Assembly: GCF_014526325.1 (NCBI RefSeq)
Contig: NZ_JACNMJ010000004.1
Span: 186,001 to 250,000 of the forward strand
DNA from: Psychroserpens algicola
Lineage (GTDB): Bacteria > Bacteroidota > Bacteroidia > Flavobacteriales > Flavobacteriaceae
DNA length: 64,000 nucleotides
Reading direction: 5' to 3'
Shown in pieces: positions 1 through 8,597 of this stretch. Under the pieces are notes generated by a model. That model made no database searches. It saw nothing but the letters and a program-made list of their open reading frames with translations, and had not been told where the DNA came from. Made by a program: the position numbers and the translations under genes. Every line of letters begins with the position of its first letter. The first letter of the stretch is position 1.

Positions 1-2
1 AC

Positions 3-1946
3 AAACTTCCAGTTGTTATTACTTCTATGGTATTACTTCTAGGGTTTTTAACCTTAGGATTTAGAATTTTTAAAGAGACTAATATTGAAAATACGAGATA
101 TTCGTCCAAACAGATAGAGAAACTCAGAGTTGATTGGGAAAAGACCTATAAAAAGTATCAAAATAACGCACAGCCCAGAATTGTATCGGTTAAGACAGAT
201 GTACATATATTTCCAAAGTCGAGAGATTTTGAAGCCTCAGGAACCTATGTAATGGTTAACAAAACAAATCAGGCTATCGATAGTATATTTTTAAATCATA
301 ACGATTATGTAAGTACATTTGAGTTTGATCGAGAAAACACTCTTGTGCTTGAAGACACCGTATATGATTTTGATATTTATCAGTTGAAAACACCATTAAA
401 ACCAAGTGATTCGATGGTGTTAAATTTTACTGTTAAAAATGAACCTAATACTTTAATCACAAGGAATTCTCCTATTAGAGCTAATGGAACATTTATCAAT
501 AATATGCAGCTGTTTCCTAGTTTAGGTTATAGTGAAAATCGAGAACTTACCGATAATAAAACACGTCAAAAGTACGATTTACCACCTAATGAGTTACGAC
601 CACATCCTTCAGACTCTACTGCTTTAGGGAATACTTACATTTCTAAAGATAGTGATTGGATTGATTTTGAAACTACGGTTAGTACCAGTGAAGACCAAAT
701 TGCTATAGCGCCTGGTTATCTTCAGAAAGAATGGGTTGAAGATGGGCGTCGTTATTTTTATTATAAAATGGATAGCAAAATTTTAAACTTTTACGCTTAT
801 AATTCCGCAGCATATGAGGTGAAACGTGATACTTGGAATGATGTCAATCTCGAAATTTATTACCACAAAGGTCATGAGTACAACCTTGATCGTATGATGG
901 AAGGTATGAAAGCGTCTCTGGCATATAACAGCGAAAATTTTAGTCCGTATCAGCACAAACAACTCCGCATTGTAGAATTCCCAAGTGGAAGTTTTGCACA
1001 GTCGTTTCCAAATACGATTCCGTTTGCTGGAGATGCCGGATTTATTGCAGATGTCGATGATAGTGAAGAAGGAGGTATTGATTATACCTATGCGATAACT
1101 GTACACGAAGTCGCGCATCAATGGTGGGCACATCAGGTGATTGGTGCTGATGTTCTTGGAGCAACCATGCTATCGGAAAGTTTATCAGAGTATGTGGCAT
1201 TAAAAGTTCTTGAAAAAGAGTTAGGTAAAACTCAAATGCGTAAGTTTTTAAAGAAATCTTTAGACGATTATCTAACTGCCAGAACCTTCGAAAGCAAGCG
1301 TGAAAAACCGTTAATGTATAACGACGGACAAGGCTACATACGTTACCAGAAAGGCTCTTTAGTGTTTTATGCTATAAGCGATTATATAGGAGAAGATGTT
1401 CTGAATAATACGCTAAAAACTTATGTGGAAAAAGTAAAATTTCAAGAGCCACCTTATACGACTTCAATAGACATGGTTAACCATATTAAAGCTGTGACGC
1501 CAGATAGTTTGCAATATGTTATCAAGGATATGTTTGAAACCATTACGCTCTATGATAATCGTATCGAAGATGCTAATATTACTGAAATGGATAATGGTAA
1601 GTTTAAAGTTGATATCGAATTTAACGTGAGTAAATATCGTAATAATGAAAAGGGAAGACGCTACTATTCTGAGCCAGGTAGAGATTCAATTTCTTATTTA
1701 GCAGAAGGAAAGAAAACACCAATTTTATCTGTTCAATTAGAAGATTATATTGATGTTGGAATCTTCACCGAAGATGATATTGATGGTCAAAAGAAAGAAC
1801 GGGTTTTATATTTGAAAAAACATAAAATCACTAAAATTAATAACAAGCTCACCATTATAGTTGATCAAAAACCAACTGAAGTAGGTGTAGACCCATATAA
1901 TAAATTAATCGATACACAATCTAATGATAACCGACAGCAATTATAG
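3..1946 (+). CDS. M1-type aminopeptidase domain of a membrane permease/aminopeptidase fusion (5' partial)
   Basis: The reading frame is open to the left edge, so this is the C-terminal part of a longer gene. The first visible residues form the end of a hydrophobic segment, followed by an extracytoplasmic region. The zinc motif HEVAHQWW lies near residue 360 of the visible part, with the third ligand glutamate in MLSESLSEY. The size and the preceding membrane segment fit the Bacteroidota ABC-transporter-permease/M1 aminopeptidase fusion, normally about 1200 residues. The usual GxMEN exopeptidase motif of M1 enzymes is not visible; the equivalent region reads IPFAGDAGFI. Likely role: zinc-dependent peptide trimming at the outer face of the inner membrane. 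The family is well supported, the substrate is unknown. Confidence 0.85.
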   Translation, partial: KLPVVITSMVLLLGFLTLGFRIFKETNIENTRYSSKQIEKLRVDWEKTYKKYQNNAQPRIVSVKTDVHIFPKSRDFEASGTYVMVNKTNQAIDSIFLNHNDYVSTFEFDRENTLVLEDTVYDFDIYQLKTPLKPSDSMVLNFTVKNEPNTLITRNSPIRANGTFINNMQLFPSLGYSENRELTDNKTRQKYDLPPNELRPHPSDSTALGNTYISKDSDWIDFETTVSTSEDQIAIAPGYLQKEWVEDGRRYFYYKMDSKILNFYAYNSAAYEVKRDTWNDVNLEIYYHKGHEYNLDRMMEGMKASLAYNSENFSPYQHKQLRIVEFPSGSFAQSFPNTIPFAGDAGFIADVDDSEEGGIDYTYAITVHEVAHQWWAHQVIGADVLGATMLSESLSEYVALKVLEKELGKTQMRKFLKKSLDDYLTARTFESKREKPLMYNDGQGYIRYQKGSLVFYAISDYIGEDVLNNTLKTYVEKVKFQEPPYTTSIDMVNHIKAVTPDSLQYVIKDMFETITLYDNRIEDANITEMDNGKFKVDIEFNVSKYRNNEKGRRYYSEPGRDSISYLAEGKKTPILSVQLEDYIDVGIFTEDDIDGQKKERVLYLKKHKITKINNKLTIIVDQKPTEVGVDPYNKLIDTQSNDNRQQL

Positions 1947-1967
1947 GTAAAGATTGTATGAGATAAG

Positions 1968-1998
1968 CCCATAAATAGTTGTTATTTGTGGGTTTTTT
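1968..1998 (+). terminator. Rho-independent terminator
   Basis: Stem CCCATAAATA (1968-1977) pairs with TATTTGTGGG (1983-1992), with one G-U pair, followed by six T. It ends the M1 peptidase transcript. Confidence 0.8.
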
Positions 1999-2067
1999 AT
2001 ATTAAATTAAATCAAAATTTATTCACAATATTAACAAGAAATAAAGGTTTTAAAAGCAGTAAATACT

Positions 2068-2075
2068 TAATTTTG
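2068..2075 (+). promoter_or_regulatory. Candidate -7 box of the DUF4294 operon
   Basis: TAATTTTG matches the Bacteroidota -7 consensus TAnnTTTG exactly and lies 47 nt before the DUF4294 start. No clear TTG -33 element stands at the proper distance. Confidence 0.4.
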
Positions 2076-2122
2076 AAATCTAAAGCCATTACAATTGGAA
2101 CGATTTTAGATAAGTCTTAAAC

Positions 2123-2812
2123 ATGAAGTCATTTTTATATCTCATATTGTGTTTTCCAATGCTTGTCTTTTCTCAGATAGAACCTGTAGAACAAGACTCT
2201 ACAGCTGTGCAGTACATTTACGTTGAAGGGGATTCAATTCCAAAAACAGCCATTGATTTAAATGAGGTGTTATTACTTAATAAGCTGAAATTTTCCAGTA
2301 AGGAAGAGCGTATCAAGTATTTAATATTAAAGCGTAAAACTTTAAAAGTGTATCCTTATGCAAAATTAGCAGCCGAACGTTTAACCAGTTTGAACCAACG
2401 CTTGGAAACTTTAGACAGTAAACGCAAGAAGAAAAAATACGCCAAAAAAATTCAAAAATATATTGAAGAAGAATTTTCTGCTGAATTAAAAAAACTAACC
2501 AAAACTGAAGGGCAAATCTTAGTGAAGCTTATCCATCGCCAAACAGGAAAAACGACATTTGAGCTCATTAAAGAATTGCGTAATGGATGGCGTGCATTTT
2601 GGTTTAACAGTACAGCTAACCTTTTTGATATCTCCTTAAAGCGAGAATTTAACCCTATTGAAGTTAAAGAGGATTTTTTAATTGAAGATATTTTAGAACG
2701 AGCTTTTCAAAACCGTCAATTAATTCGTCAGGAACCTGCCATCGATTTCGATTATTATGATCTTACCGACAAATGGCTGAATGACAAAGCAACTGCAGAA
2801 ACCAAAAATTAA
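2123..2812 (+). CDS. DUF4294 family secreted protein
   Basis: The 229-residue protein starts with a signal peptide (about residues 1-17, ending FSQ), followed by a short acidic linker and a basic helical region rich in Lys/Arg (LDSKRKKKKYAKK near residue 100). The middle part (KVYPYAKLAAERL, GQILVKLIHRQTGKTTFELIKELRNGWRAFWFN) is the recognisable core of DUF4294, a family found in Bacteroidota with no known function. The stop codon overlaps the next ATG by one base (TAATG), so it is translationally coupled to the hemolysin III-like gene. It is likely periplasmic. No catalytic residues can be proposed. Confidence 0.85.
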   Translation: MKSFLYLILCFPMLVFSQIEPVEQDSTAVQYIYVEGDSIPKTAIDLNEVLLLNKLKFSSKEERIKYLILKRKTLKVYPYAKLAAERLTSLNQRLETLDSKRKKKKYAKKIQKYIEEEFSAELKKLTKTEGQILVKLIHRQTGKTTFELIKELRNGWRAFWFNSTANLFDISLKREFNPIEVKEDFLIEDILERAFQNRQLIRQEPAIDFDYYDLTDKWLNDKATAETKN

Positions 2813-3438
2813 TGCGCATTCAAACCGCTTTCGAAGAACGTTTAAATGCTTGGAGTCATGGTATTGGTGCTGTTCTCGGTATTGCTGGATTGGTACTCCT
2901 TATCGTGTTTCTAAAAAAAGAAACACCTTATGCTTTATTTAGCGTTATTGTTTACGGTGTTTCTATAATCGTATTGTTCTTAGCGTCTACATTTTATCAT
3001 GCCGTAACAGGAGAAAAACGCAAGCACTATTTCAGGATTGTAGATCATATTAGTATTTACTTACTCATTGCAGGAACTTATACACCAGTGCTTCTTATTA
3101 TGCTGCCAGATAGTTTAGGTTGGCTACTCTTTTGGGTCGTTTGGGGAATCGCTGCTTTTGGTGTGATTTTAAAACTATTTTTTACCGGAAAATTTGAAAC
3201 ATTTTCAACACTATTATACCTCGTGATGGGTTGGCTTATTGTCTTCGATTTCTCTACTTTAGCAGATAGAATTGCTACTAACGGACTTTACCTTTTGTTC
3301 GCAGGAGGAGCTTTTTATACTTTAGGTATTATTTTTTATGCCATTGAAAAAATACCTTATAATCATGTCATCTGGCATGTGTTTGTTCTTGGTGGAGCTG
3401 TTTGTCATTTTTTTATGGTCTACTATTATGTGATTTAA
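2812..3438 (+). CDS. Hemolysin III family (PAQR/TrhA-like) membrane protein
   Basis: A 208-residue polytopic protein with about seven hydrophobic segments. The N-terminal ERLNAWSHGIGAVLGIAG, the STFYHAV motif after the second helix, the DHISIYLLIAGTYTP motif and the C-terminal HVIWHVFVLGGAVCHFF carry the conserved Ser, Asp and His residues of the PAQR/hemolysin III family, thought to bind zinc. The name hemolysin is historical; bacterial TrhA members are linked to membrane lipid homeostasis. Start is fixed by the TAATG overlap with the upstream DUF4294 gene. Function in this organism is inferred from family only. Confidence 0.9.
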   Translation: MRIQTAFEERLNAWSHGIGAVLGIAGLVLLIVFLKKETPYALFSVIVYGVSIIVLFLASTFYHAVTGEKRKHYFRIVDHISIYLLIAGTYTPVLLIMLPDSLGWLLFWVVWGIAAFGVILKLFFTGKFETFSTLLYLVMGWLIVFDFSTLADRIATNGLYLLFAGGAFYTLGIIFYAIEKIPYNHVIWHVFVLGGAVCHFFMVYYYVI

Positions 3439-3444
3439 AATATT

Positions 3445-4452
3445 ATGAATTTAAAAAAGATTCTTTTTTCTATTTTAATTGTCATGTCGTTTTTATCTGT
3501 TTCTTCTCAAGAGAAAACACACGAAAAGCTTGGCAATCTTATTTTAAAGTCTGTGAGAAATAATGACGCCGACCTATTTAAAACACTTATCATTCCTGAA
3601 GCAGCCGTTTGGGAAAACTTAAAAAAGTTATATGCTTCCGAATGGACTAAAGAGCAGGAGCAACAAGCATTTTTAGATTTATCTGATAATTACAGACAAA
3701 CCATTGAAAATGATTTTATGACAAAATTTTCAAAGATGGTGTCGAAAACAAAATTGTTTGATTTAGATTTTAACTCTGTGAGTTATGAAGTTTTAAATGA
3801 ACATGATGCCTTTGATAAAACAATTGGAGTTGTTAGGATATTTGGAACTATAGAACATCAGAAATTCAAGTATTTTTCCTTTGGAATGATTGAATATCAG
3901 AATCAGTTTTACCTTGTAGATCCTAGAGTTGATATTTCCGAAGTTAATAAATATTCAGAACGTGATTTTTTAAATAGTGTTGTGTTGTCAGCTGATGACG
4001 AGGGCAAAATTCAGTCAGTAGGCTCGCTGAGAATTAACTCTCAAAAGAGTGATGCTATCATGTTTCAATGCATTATTGATAATCTGATCTTATTTGGCGT
4101 TGAGGAGCAATATATTAGTAAGGAGCCTTCAAAAGCATCATATTTAAAAGGCGAATGGCAATTTCCTTATCGTATAAATGATACTGAGAATTATATCGGA
4201 ACAGTCAGTTTTAATTTTGAATATACTTTAGAAAAAGGAATTCTTACATACAAGTATTACAACTATCGTCATAATACTGATGATTCAGATTACAAATCAT
4301 TAGGTCTGTTGCCTTTTGAATATAACGACTTTGTAGCTCAGGTGTTCACTCAAAATGAATATTATGAAATGTTATATGATACTGAAATTAACGTGAAATT
4401 AGCAATTAAGCGATTAAATCAGATTGTCGATAAATGCCATCAAGATTTCTAG
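3445..4452 (+). CDS. Hypothetical secreted protein
   Basis: A 335-residue protein with a clear signal peptide (about residues 1-21, ending SVSSQ) and no recognisable catalytic motif. It starts 6 nt after the hemolysin III-like gene, so it probably belongs to the same transcript. The soluble part alternates helix-like and strand-like stretches, with an aromatic-rich middle (YFSFGMIEYQNQFYLVDPRVDI). I do not recognise the family. Its TAG stop shares the palindrome CTAG with the stop of the convergent gene on the other strand, so the two coding regions overlap by 4 nt. Confidence 0.75.
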   Translation: MNLKKILFSILIVMSFLSVSSQEKTHEKLGNLILKSVRNNDADLFKTLIIPEAAVWENLKKLYASEWTKEQEQQAFLDLSDNYRQTIENDFMTKFSKMVSKTKLFDLDFNSVSYEVLNEHDAFDKTIGVVRIFGTIEHQKFKYFSFGMIEYQNQFYLVDPRVDISEVNKYSERDFLNSVVLSADDEGKIQSVGSLRINSQKSDAIMFQCIIDNLILFGVEEQYISKEPSKASYLKGEWQFPYRINDTENYIGTVSFNFEYTLEKGILTYKYYNYRHNTDDSDYKSLGLLPFEYNDFVAQVFTQNEYYEMLYDTEINVKLAIKRLNQIVDKCHQDF

Positions 4453-4724
4453 GATAAAACAAAAAAATAGATGAATATTACGATAATCACTGTCAAGCTG
4501 AAAACAATACTAAAGTTTTTGCGTTTCTCAGATTTTAAATTGGCTTTAATAGAATGCTTAAGATTTTCTAATTCGTCATGTTCTAAAGACGGAAAATTGT
4601 ATTCGGTTTTCGATTCCGAATCTTTATAATTCAGGTGATTTTTACTGAACTTTCCTTTAGCTTGCTCTTTGCGATCGGCTCTTCGTCTTTGGGTTGCTTT
4701 AAACTGGCTTAAACTTCCGTTCAT
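4449..4724 (-). CDS. Small C-tail-anchored hypothetical protein
   Basis: A 91-residue protein with a basic N-terminus (FKATQRRRADRKEQAKGK), an acidic middle and a single C-terminal membrane segment (about residues 72-90, FSIVFSLTVIIVIFIYFFV). It therefore looks like a tail-anchored inner-membrane protein with a cytoplasmic N-terminal domain. I do not recognise a family. It has no close partner on its strand; the upstream DUF3124 gene is read in the other direction of the intergenic gap. A sensible composition and clean ORF support a real gene, but short length keeps confidence moderate. Confidence 0.6.
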   Translation of the reverse strand: MNGSLSQFKATQRRRADRKEQAKGKFSKNHLNYKDSESKTEYNFPSLEHDELENLKHSIKANLKSEKRKNFSIVFSLTVIIVIFIYFFVLS

Positions 4725-4801
4725 ACTTTATAATTTGAACTATAGGTCTGTATAAACCTACGAATGTTACATTACCAGAAACTAAGATGTATAAATAGTT
4801 G

Positions 4802-5311
4802 TTATTTTAAACGTACAGCTTGCGTAGTAAACGACAAACCTTGTTGACCTACAGTAGAATTCATAATGCCCTCAAATAGAGGTTCAGGACTATCTTCAGG
4901 AATAAGCCATTCGAAAATAAAATTTGAACCTGTACCACCTTCAATATCGAGTTCGTCAATAATAATTTCGGTAGTTTCAAGAGGTGCTAAAAATATAGGA
5001 GTGTCAAAATAGGTTCTAAGTAAAACGCCATGCGTATCGTAATATTTTGCACTCGTCAAGTAAATTGTATCTCGGTCACTTACGTTTCTCAAACTTGCCA
5101 TAGCAGTCAGATTATGCGTTTTATGTTGAGAAATGCTATAAATTTGAGAATAGATAGACAGGTATGATTTTCCGTAGTTTAATGAATCTTTAGAGGACAA
5201 GTCAATCTGACGTTTATTCCAGTTTTCAGAATGAAAAACATCGGTATCTTTAGTTGATTCGCAACTAGATATTAAAACTATACAAAGCAATAAGCTTAAA
5301 AATGTTTTCAT
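4802..5311 (-). CDS. DUF3124 family lipoprotein
   Basis: I chose the ATG at 5311, giving MKTFLSLLLCIVLISSCES, a complete lipoprotein signal with lipobox ISSC; the frame also opens four codons earlier at a GTG, which would spoil the signal. The mature part contains the conserved DUF3124 block YLSIYSQIYSISQHKTHNLT, then SLRNVSDRDTIYL, YYDTHGVLLRTYFDTPIFL and IDELDIEGGTGSNFIFEW. The fold resembles a small beta-sandwich (DUF3426/LEA-like) and the function is unknown. It is probably anchored in the periplasm or outer membrane. An 8-bp inverted repeat (5325-5353) stands just upstream of the start. Confidence 0.85.
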   Translation of the reverse strand: MKTFLSLLLCIVLISSCESTKDTDVFHSENWNKRQIDLSSKDSLNYGKSYLSIYSQIYSISQHKTHNLTAMASLRNVSDRDTIYLTSAKYYDTHGVLLRTYFDTPIFLAPLETTEIIIDELDIEGGTGSNFIFEWLIPEDSPEPLFEGIMNSTVGQQGLSFTTQAVRLK

Positions 5312-5474
5312 AATTAAAGGCACTACTATTATCCACCTAAATATAATAATAGTTTTGAATTTTAGAGAATTATTCCCAGCATTTACATCAGAAAATTTAA
5401 GGGTTGAGCTTAATAAGCTTATGTGTGCAGTGTGTTATGAAAGTTTTTGAAGAAAAAGGCTTCAATAGTGTTAG

Positions 5475-5903
5475 CTATGGTTCTAAAATATCTCGATAGG
5501 TTTCGAAAAAATCTTCAAACTTTCCCATTGTAGTGTTGAAAAAGACCATAACCTCTTGCCAGGTTTGCTTATTATGTATAGAAACTTTGTGATCTAATGG
5601 AACATAAATTCTTGACAGTTCTTTACCATTGTCAAGGTAGTATTCTTCTTCATAAATGACATCTGGTAAGTACTCATTTCGAAGTAAGGTTTCTAATGAT
5701 TTAAGTTTTTCCCAGTAGTTAATACGGTTTTCTAAATCATCCTCAAGGTCTAAAGCGACCAACGCCTTTTTGGTATCAAAATGGAACTTAAACGAGAAGC
5801 CTTTAATTTTCGTATCATAGAGAATCCATTTTCTGGGAAATGACTTGCCAAAACTGGTCCAGAATTCTTGTCTGAGAATGCGACTTTCTTCTTTTGAAAA
5901 CAT
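5475..5903 (-). CDS. DUF4268 domain protein
   Basis: A 142-residue soluble protein without signal peptide. The pattern EFWTSFGKSFPRKWILYDTK, then GFSFKFHFDTKKALVALDLE and a central WEKLKSLETLL helix, matches DUF4268, a PD-(D/E)XK-nuclease-like family common in Bacteroidota, often as a stand-alone small protein. I do not see a full nuclease active site, so catalytic activity is uncertain. It begins 2 nt after the ZIP transporter stop and is the last gene of the leftward trio methyltransferase - ZIP - DUF4268. Confidence 0.8.
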   Translation of the reverse strand: MFSKEESRILRQEFWTSFGKSFPRKWILYDTKIKGFSFKFHFDTKKALVALDLEDDLENRINYWEKLKSLETLLRNEYLPDVIYEEEYYLDNGKELSRIYVPLDHKVSIHNKQTWQEVMVFFNTTMGKFEDFFETYRDILEP

Positions 5904-5905
5904 AA

Positions 5906-6580
5906 TTAGATGGTAAATGCGATTCCGACGCCTAAGATAATTGCTATTAACTTTGAAAGATTAAATTTATGTCCTTCGCTACTTTCAAATAAAATGGTTG
6001 TAGAAATATGAAAAAAGATACCGATGACTAAAGCATTTATTTTGTTTAAATGTACATGATTAAGATCTGTAGCATTAGAAATATAAGTTCCTAAGGGAGT
6101 CATTAAAGTAAAGATTATTAAGAAACTAGCTATTTGTAGTTTGCTGAAACTCGACTGGATTAAAAAAGCCGAAATTAAAGCAGCAATTGGAATTTTATGA
6201 ATCAGAACACCATAAACCATATCATTATGTTCATGTATAGGAAACCCCTCTAAAAAACTATGTAAACATAAGCTAATAAATAAAAGCCAGGGGAAGTTCG
6301 TTTCACTTTTATGAATGTGAACATGACCATGTTCGGCACCTTTTGAAAAAAATTCTAAAACAATTTGTAATAAGATACCACACATGATAAACAATCCTGT
6401 GGTCTTGGCTTCAAGATGATCATACACTTCTGGTAGTAAATCAAAAAGTGTGAGTGCTAATAAAAAAGCACCACTAAAAGAGAGTAGGAGTTTTGTATAA
6501 ATGGTGTTTTTTTGCTTGGTAACCAATGCTAAAGCAATTCCTATGCCTACAGCTAATATGGGAAGTAAATACGACTGCAT
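5906..6580 (-). CDS. ZIP family metal transporter
   Basis: A 224-residue membrane protein with about seven to eight hydrophobic segments. A His-rich loop (GAEHGHVHIHKSE, near residues 82-94) follows the third helix, and the metal-site motif HSFLEG in helix IV plus HKIPIA in helix V are the ZIP signature that coordinates Zn2+ or Fe2+ in the transport path. Role: uptake of divalent metal across the inner membrane. The start codon overlaps the stop of the upstream methyltransferase by one base (TAATG). Metal specificity cannot be told from sequence. Confidence 0.9.
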   Translation of the reverse strand: MQSYLLPILAVGIGIALALVTKQKNTIYTKLLLSFSGAFLLALTLFDLLPEVYDHLEAKTTGLFIMCGILLQIVLEFFSKGAEHGHVHIHKSETNFPWLLFISLCLHSFLEGFPIHEHNDMVYGVLIHKIPIAALISAFLIQSSFSKLQIASFLIIFTLMTPLGTYISNATDLNHVHLNKINALVIGIFFHISTTILFESSEGHKFNLSKLIAIILGVGIAFTI

Positions 6581-7311
6581 TATTTAAAAATCATGACTAG
6601 GCGTTCAGATGTGTTTGCATCATACCTCTTAAGTTTATAATCTCCAAAGACATCCAGTAAATGGACACCTGCTTTTTCAAAAAGGATTTGAAAATCTTCC
6701 AATGTAAATGCTTTTACACGTTCTTGAAAATTGAAATGTTCACCTTCAGAAGAAAATGAAATATCCTTAATGATATACCCATCTTTAAGGCTTCTTTTCT
6801 GAATAAAATCAATACCACCAACGGTTTTTACATTTTCAGGAACCAAATTATTAATAACATAATTGCTGTTCATGAAATCGATAACTCCAAAACCAGAAGC
6901 GTTAAGATTAGCTTTAATAGCTTCAATAGTTTTTAGATTATCCGTTTCTTTTTCAAAATATCCAAAGCTGGTAAACATATTAAATACAGCATCAAACTGT
7001 GTTTTATATGGTTTACACATATCATGAACTTCAAAGTGAAGTGTGTCATTTTCAAACTGCTTAGCATAGGCTATGCTATTTTCAGATAAATCAACACCAG
7101 TTACGTTGTAGCCTAAACTATTTAGATAAACCGAATGTCTGCCTTTACCACAAGCTAAATCTAAAATGTCGCCACCTTCAGGAATATTAAGATATTCGGT
7201 GAGATTATCCATAAACTGCTGTGCTTCTACATGATCCCTATCCTTATATAAAATGTGGTAAAACGGTGTATCAAACCATGAAGCATACCATTGTTGCGTG
7301 TTTTCTGTCAT
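6580..7311 (-). CDS. Class I SAM-dependent methyltransferase
   Basis: A 243-residue soluble protein. The SAM-binding motif I is ILDLACGKGRHSVYLNSLGY (near residue 50), followed by the acidic motif II VTGVDLSENSIAYAKQ and the post-I motif FDAVFNMFTSFGYF. These place it in the Rossmann-fold methyltransferase class 11/25 group; the substrate is not evident. It is first in a leftward operon with a ZIP transporter. A perfect -7 box on the minus strand (7379-7372) lies about 60 nt upstream and forms a palindrome with the -7 box of the divergent rRNA methyltransferase gene. Confidence 0.88.
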   Translation of the reverse strand: MTENTQQWYASWFDTPFYHILYKDRDHVEAQQFMDNLTEYLNIPEGGDILDLACGKGRHSVYLNSLGYNVTGVDLSENSIAYAKQFENDTLHFEVHDMCKPYKTQFDAVFNMFTSFGYFEKETDNLKTIEAIKANLNASGFGVIDFMNSNYVINNLVPENVKTVGGIDFIQKRSLKDGYIIKDISFSSEGEHFNFQERVKAFTLEDFQILFEKAGVHLLDVFGDYKLKRYDANTSERLVMIFK

Positions 7312-7362
7312 AAGTAATTCACATCATCCCAAAACTTAGGGAGTAATCTCTTTAAATCATCT

Positions 7363-7390
7363 TTGAAACCACAAAAATACTTTATTTTTG
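7363..7390 (+). promoter_or_regulatory. Promoter of the THUMP methyltransferase, overlapping a divergent -7 box
   Basis: TTG (7363-7365), 17-nt spacer, TATTTTTG (7383-7390): a perfect match to the Bacteroidota housekeeping promoter. The minus strand has TATTTTTG at 7379-7372, so the two -7 boxes form the perfect palindrome CAAAAATA-CTT-TATTTTTG. Confidence 0.7.
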
Positions 7391-7410
7391 CTACCTATTA
7401 GTCGTACAGC

Positions 7411-8571
7411 ATGGAGAATAATTATAAAATGGTTGCAAAAACCTTATATGGTTTTGAAGAATTATTAGAACGTGAACTCATTCAATTAGGCGCTATGGAA
7501 GTAAAAAAAGGCGTTAGAAATGTGAGTTTTGTTGGAGATAAAGGCTTTATGTATAAAGCAAATCTGTCACTTCGTACTGCTATAAAAATTCTTAAGCCTA
7601 TTAAAACTTTTCGTGTCGTAAATGAACAGGATTTATATGATCGTGTTTATAAAATGCCATGGAATGAATTTCTTAAACCTACTGGTAGCCTGGCTGTAGA
7701 TGCAACAGTACATTCTAAAGCATTCACACATTCCAAATACGTGGCGTTAAAAACCAAAGATGCTATTGTTGACAAATTTAGAGATACCGACGGACAACGA
7801 CCTAATGTTGATTTGCGCTTTCCGGATTTAAAAATCAACGTTCATATCGATAGACAAGTTTGTACCATTTCTTTGGATACTTCGGGAGAATCACTGCACA
7901 AACGCGGATATAAAACAGCCACAAATATAGCACCTATTAATGAAGTGCTGGCAGCAGGCTTAGTCATGTTATCAGGATGGGATGGACAATCTGATTTTAT
8001 GGACCCTATGTGTGGTAGTGGTACTATATTGGCAGAAGCTGCTATGATAGCCTGTAATATTCCGCCAAATTTAATGCGTAAAGAATTTGCCTTCGAGCGT
8101 TGGCAAGATTGGGATGTTGACCTTTTTGAAAAAATAGAAGAGTCCTTACTTAGTAAAACCAGAGATTTTCATCATAAAATGATAGGTTATGATAAATCGC
8201 CTAGTGCAGTATCAAAAGCCAAAGCCAATATTAAAAATGCGCACCTTGATGATTTCATAACGATTCATCATGACGATTTTTTCAAGACAGAAAAATCAGG
8301 AGATCAAAAATTACATATGGTATTTAATCCGCCTTATGGTGAGCGTCTGGATATCAATATGGAAACATTTTACAAGGAAATTGGAGATACCTTAAAACAA
8401 GGATATCCCGGAACTGAAGCCTGGTTTATTACATCAAATTTAGATGCGCTAAAGCATGTTGGATTACGACCTTCAAGAAAAATTCATTTATTCAATGCTA
8501 AATTAGAATCGCGCTTTGTGAAGTATATCATGTATGAAGGTAGTAAGAAAGGAAAGTATATGACTAACTAA
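7411..8571 (+). CDS. THUMP-domain class I SAM-dependent RNA methyltransferase (RlmL N-domain-like)
   Basis: A 386-residue protein matching the RlmL-N/YpsC family of 23S rRNA guanine-N2 methyltransferases. An N-terminal THUMP region (about 1-160, starting KTLYGFEELLERELIQLG) is followed by the methyltransferase core with FMDPMCGSGTILAEAA (motif I), IGYDKSPSAVSKAKAN (motif II) and the catalytic NPPYGERL (motif IV, typical for exocyclic amino groups). The substrate is inferred to be 23S rRNA, with G2445 as the E. coli equivalent; the RlmK half of E. coli RlmKL is absent. A strong promoter lies 20 nt before the ATG. Confidence 0.9.
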   Translation: MENNYKMVAKTLYGFEELLERELIQLGAMEVKKGVRNVSFVGDKGFMYKANLSLRTAIKILKPIKTFRVVNEQDLYDRVYKMPWNEFLKPTGSLAVDATVHSKAFTHSKYVALKTKDAIVDKFRDTDGQRPNVDLRFPDLKINVHIDRQVCTISLDTSGESLHKRGYKTATNIAPINEVLAAGLVMLSGWDGQSDFMDPMCGSGTILAEAAMIACNIPPNLMRKEFAFERWQDWDVDLFEKIEESLLSKTRDFHHKMIGYDKSPSAVSKAKANIKNAHLDDFITIHHDDFFKTEKSGDQKLHMVFNPPYGERLDINMETFYKEIGDTLKQGYPGTEAWFITSNLDALKHVGLRPSRKIHLFNAKLESRFVKYIMYEGSKKGKYMTN

Positions 8572-8579
8572 TGTATGAG

Positions 8580-8597
8580 AATACGATTAGTCGTATT
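8580..8597. terminator. Weak bidirectional hairpin between convergent genes
   Basis: AATACGA (8580-8586) and TCGTATT (8591-8597) form a perfect 7-bp stem with a 4-nt loop between two convergent genes. T-runs are short on both sides, so termination strength is uncertain. The stop codon of the minus-strand gene overlaps the stem. Confidence 0.4.

Noticed and set aside
783-1133. 116-codon ORF on the minus strand
   Set aside because: Antisense shadow of the M1 peptidase region around the zinc motif.
5325-5353. ACTATTAT/ATAATAGT inverted repeat
   Set aside because: Low-complexity arms with a 13-nt spacer; no T-run or promoter context, so kept only as a remark in the DUF3124 entry.
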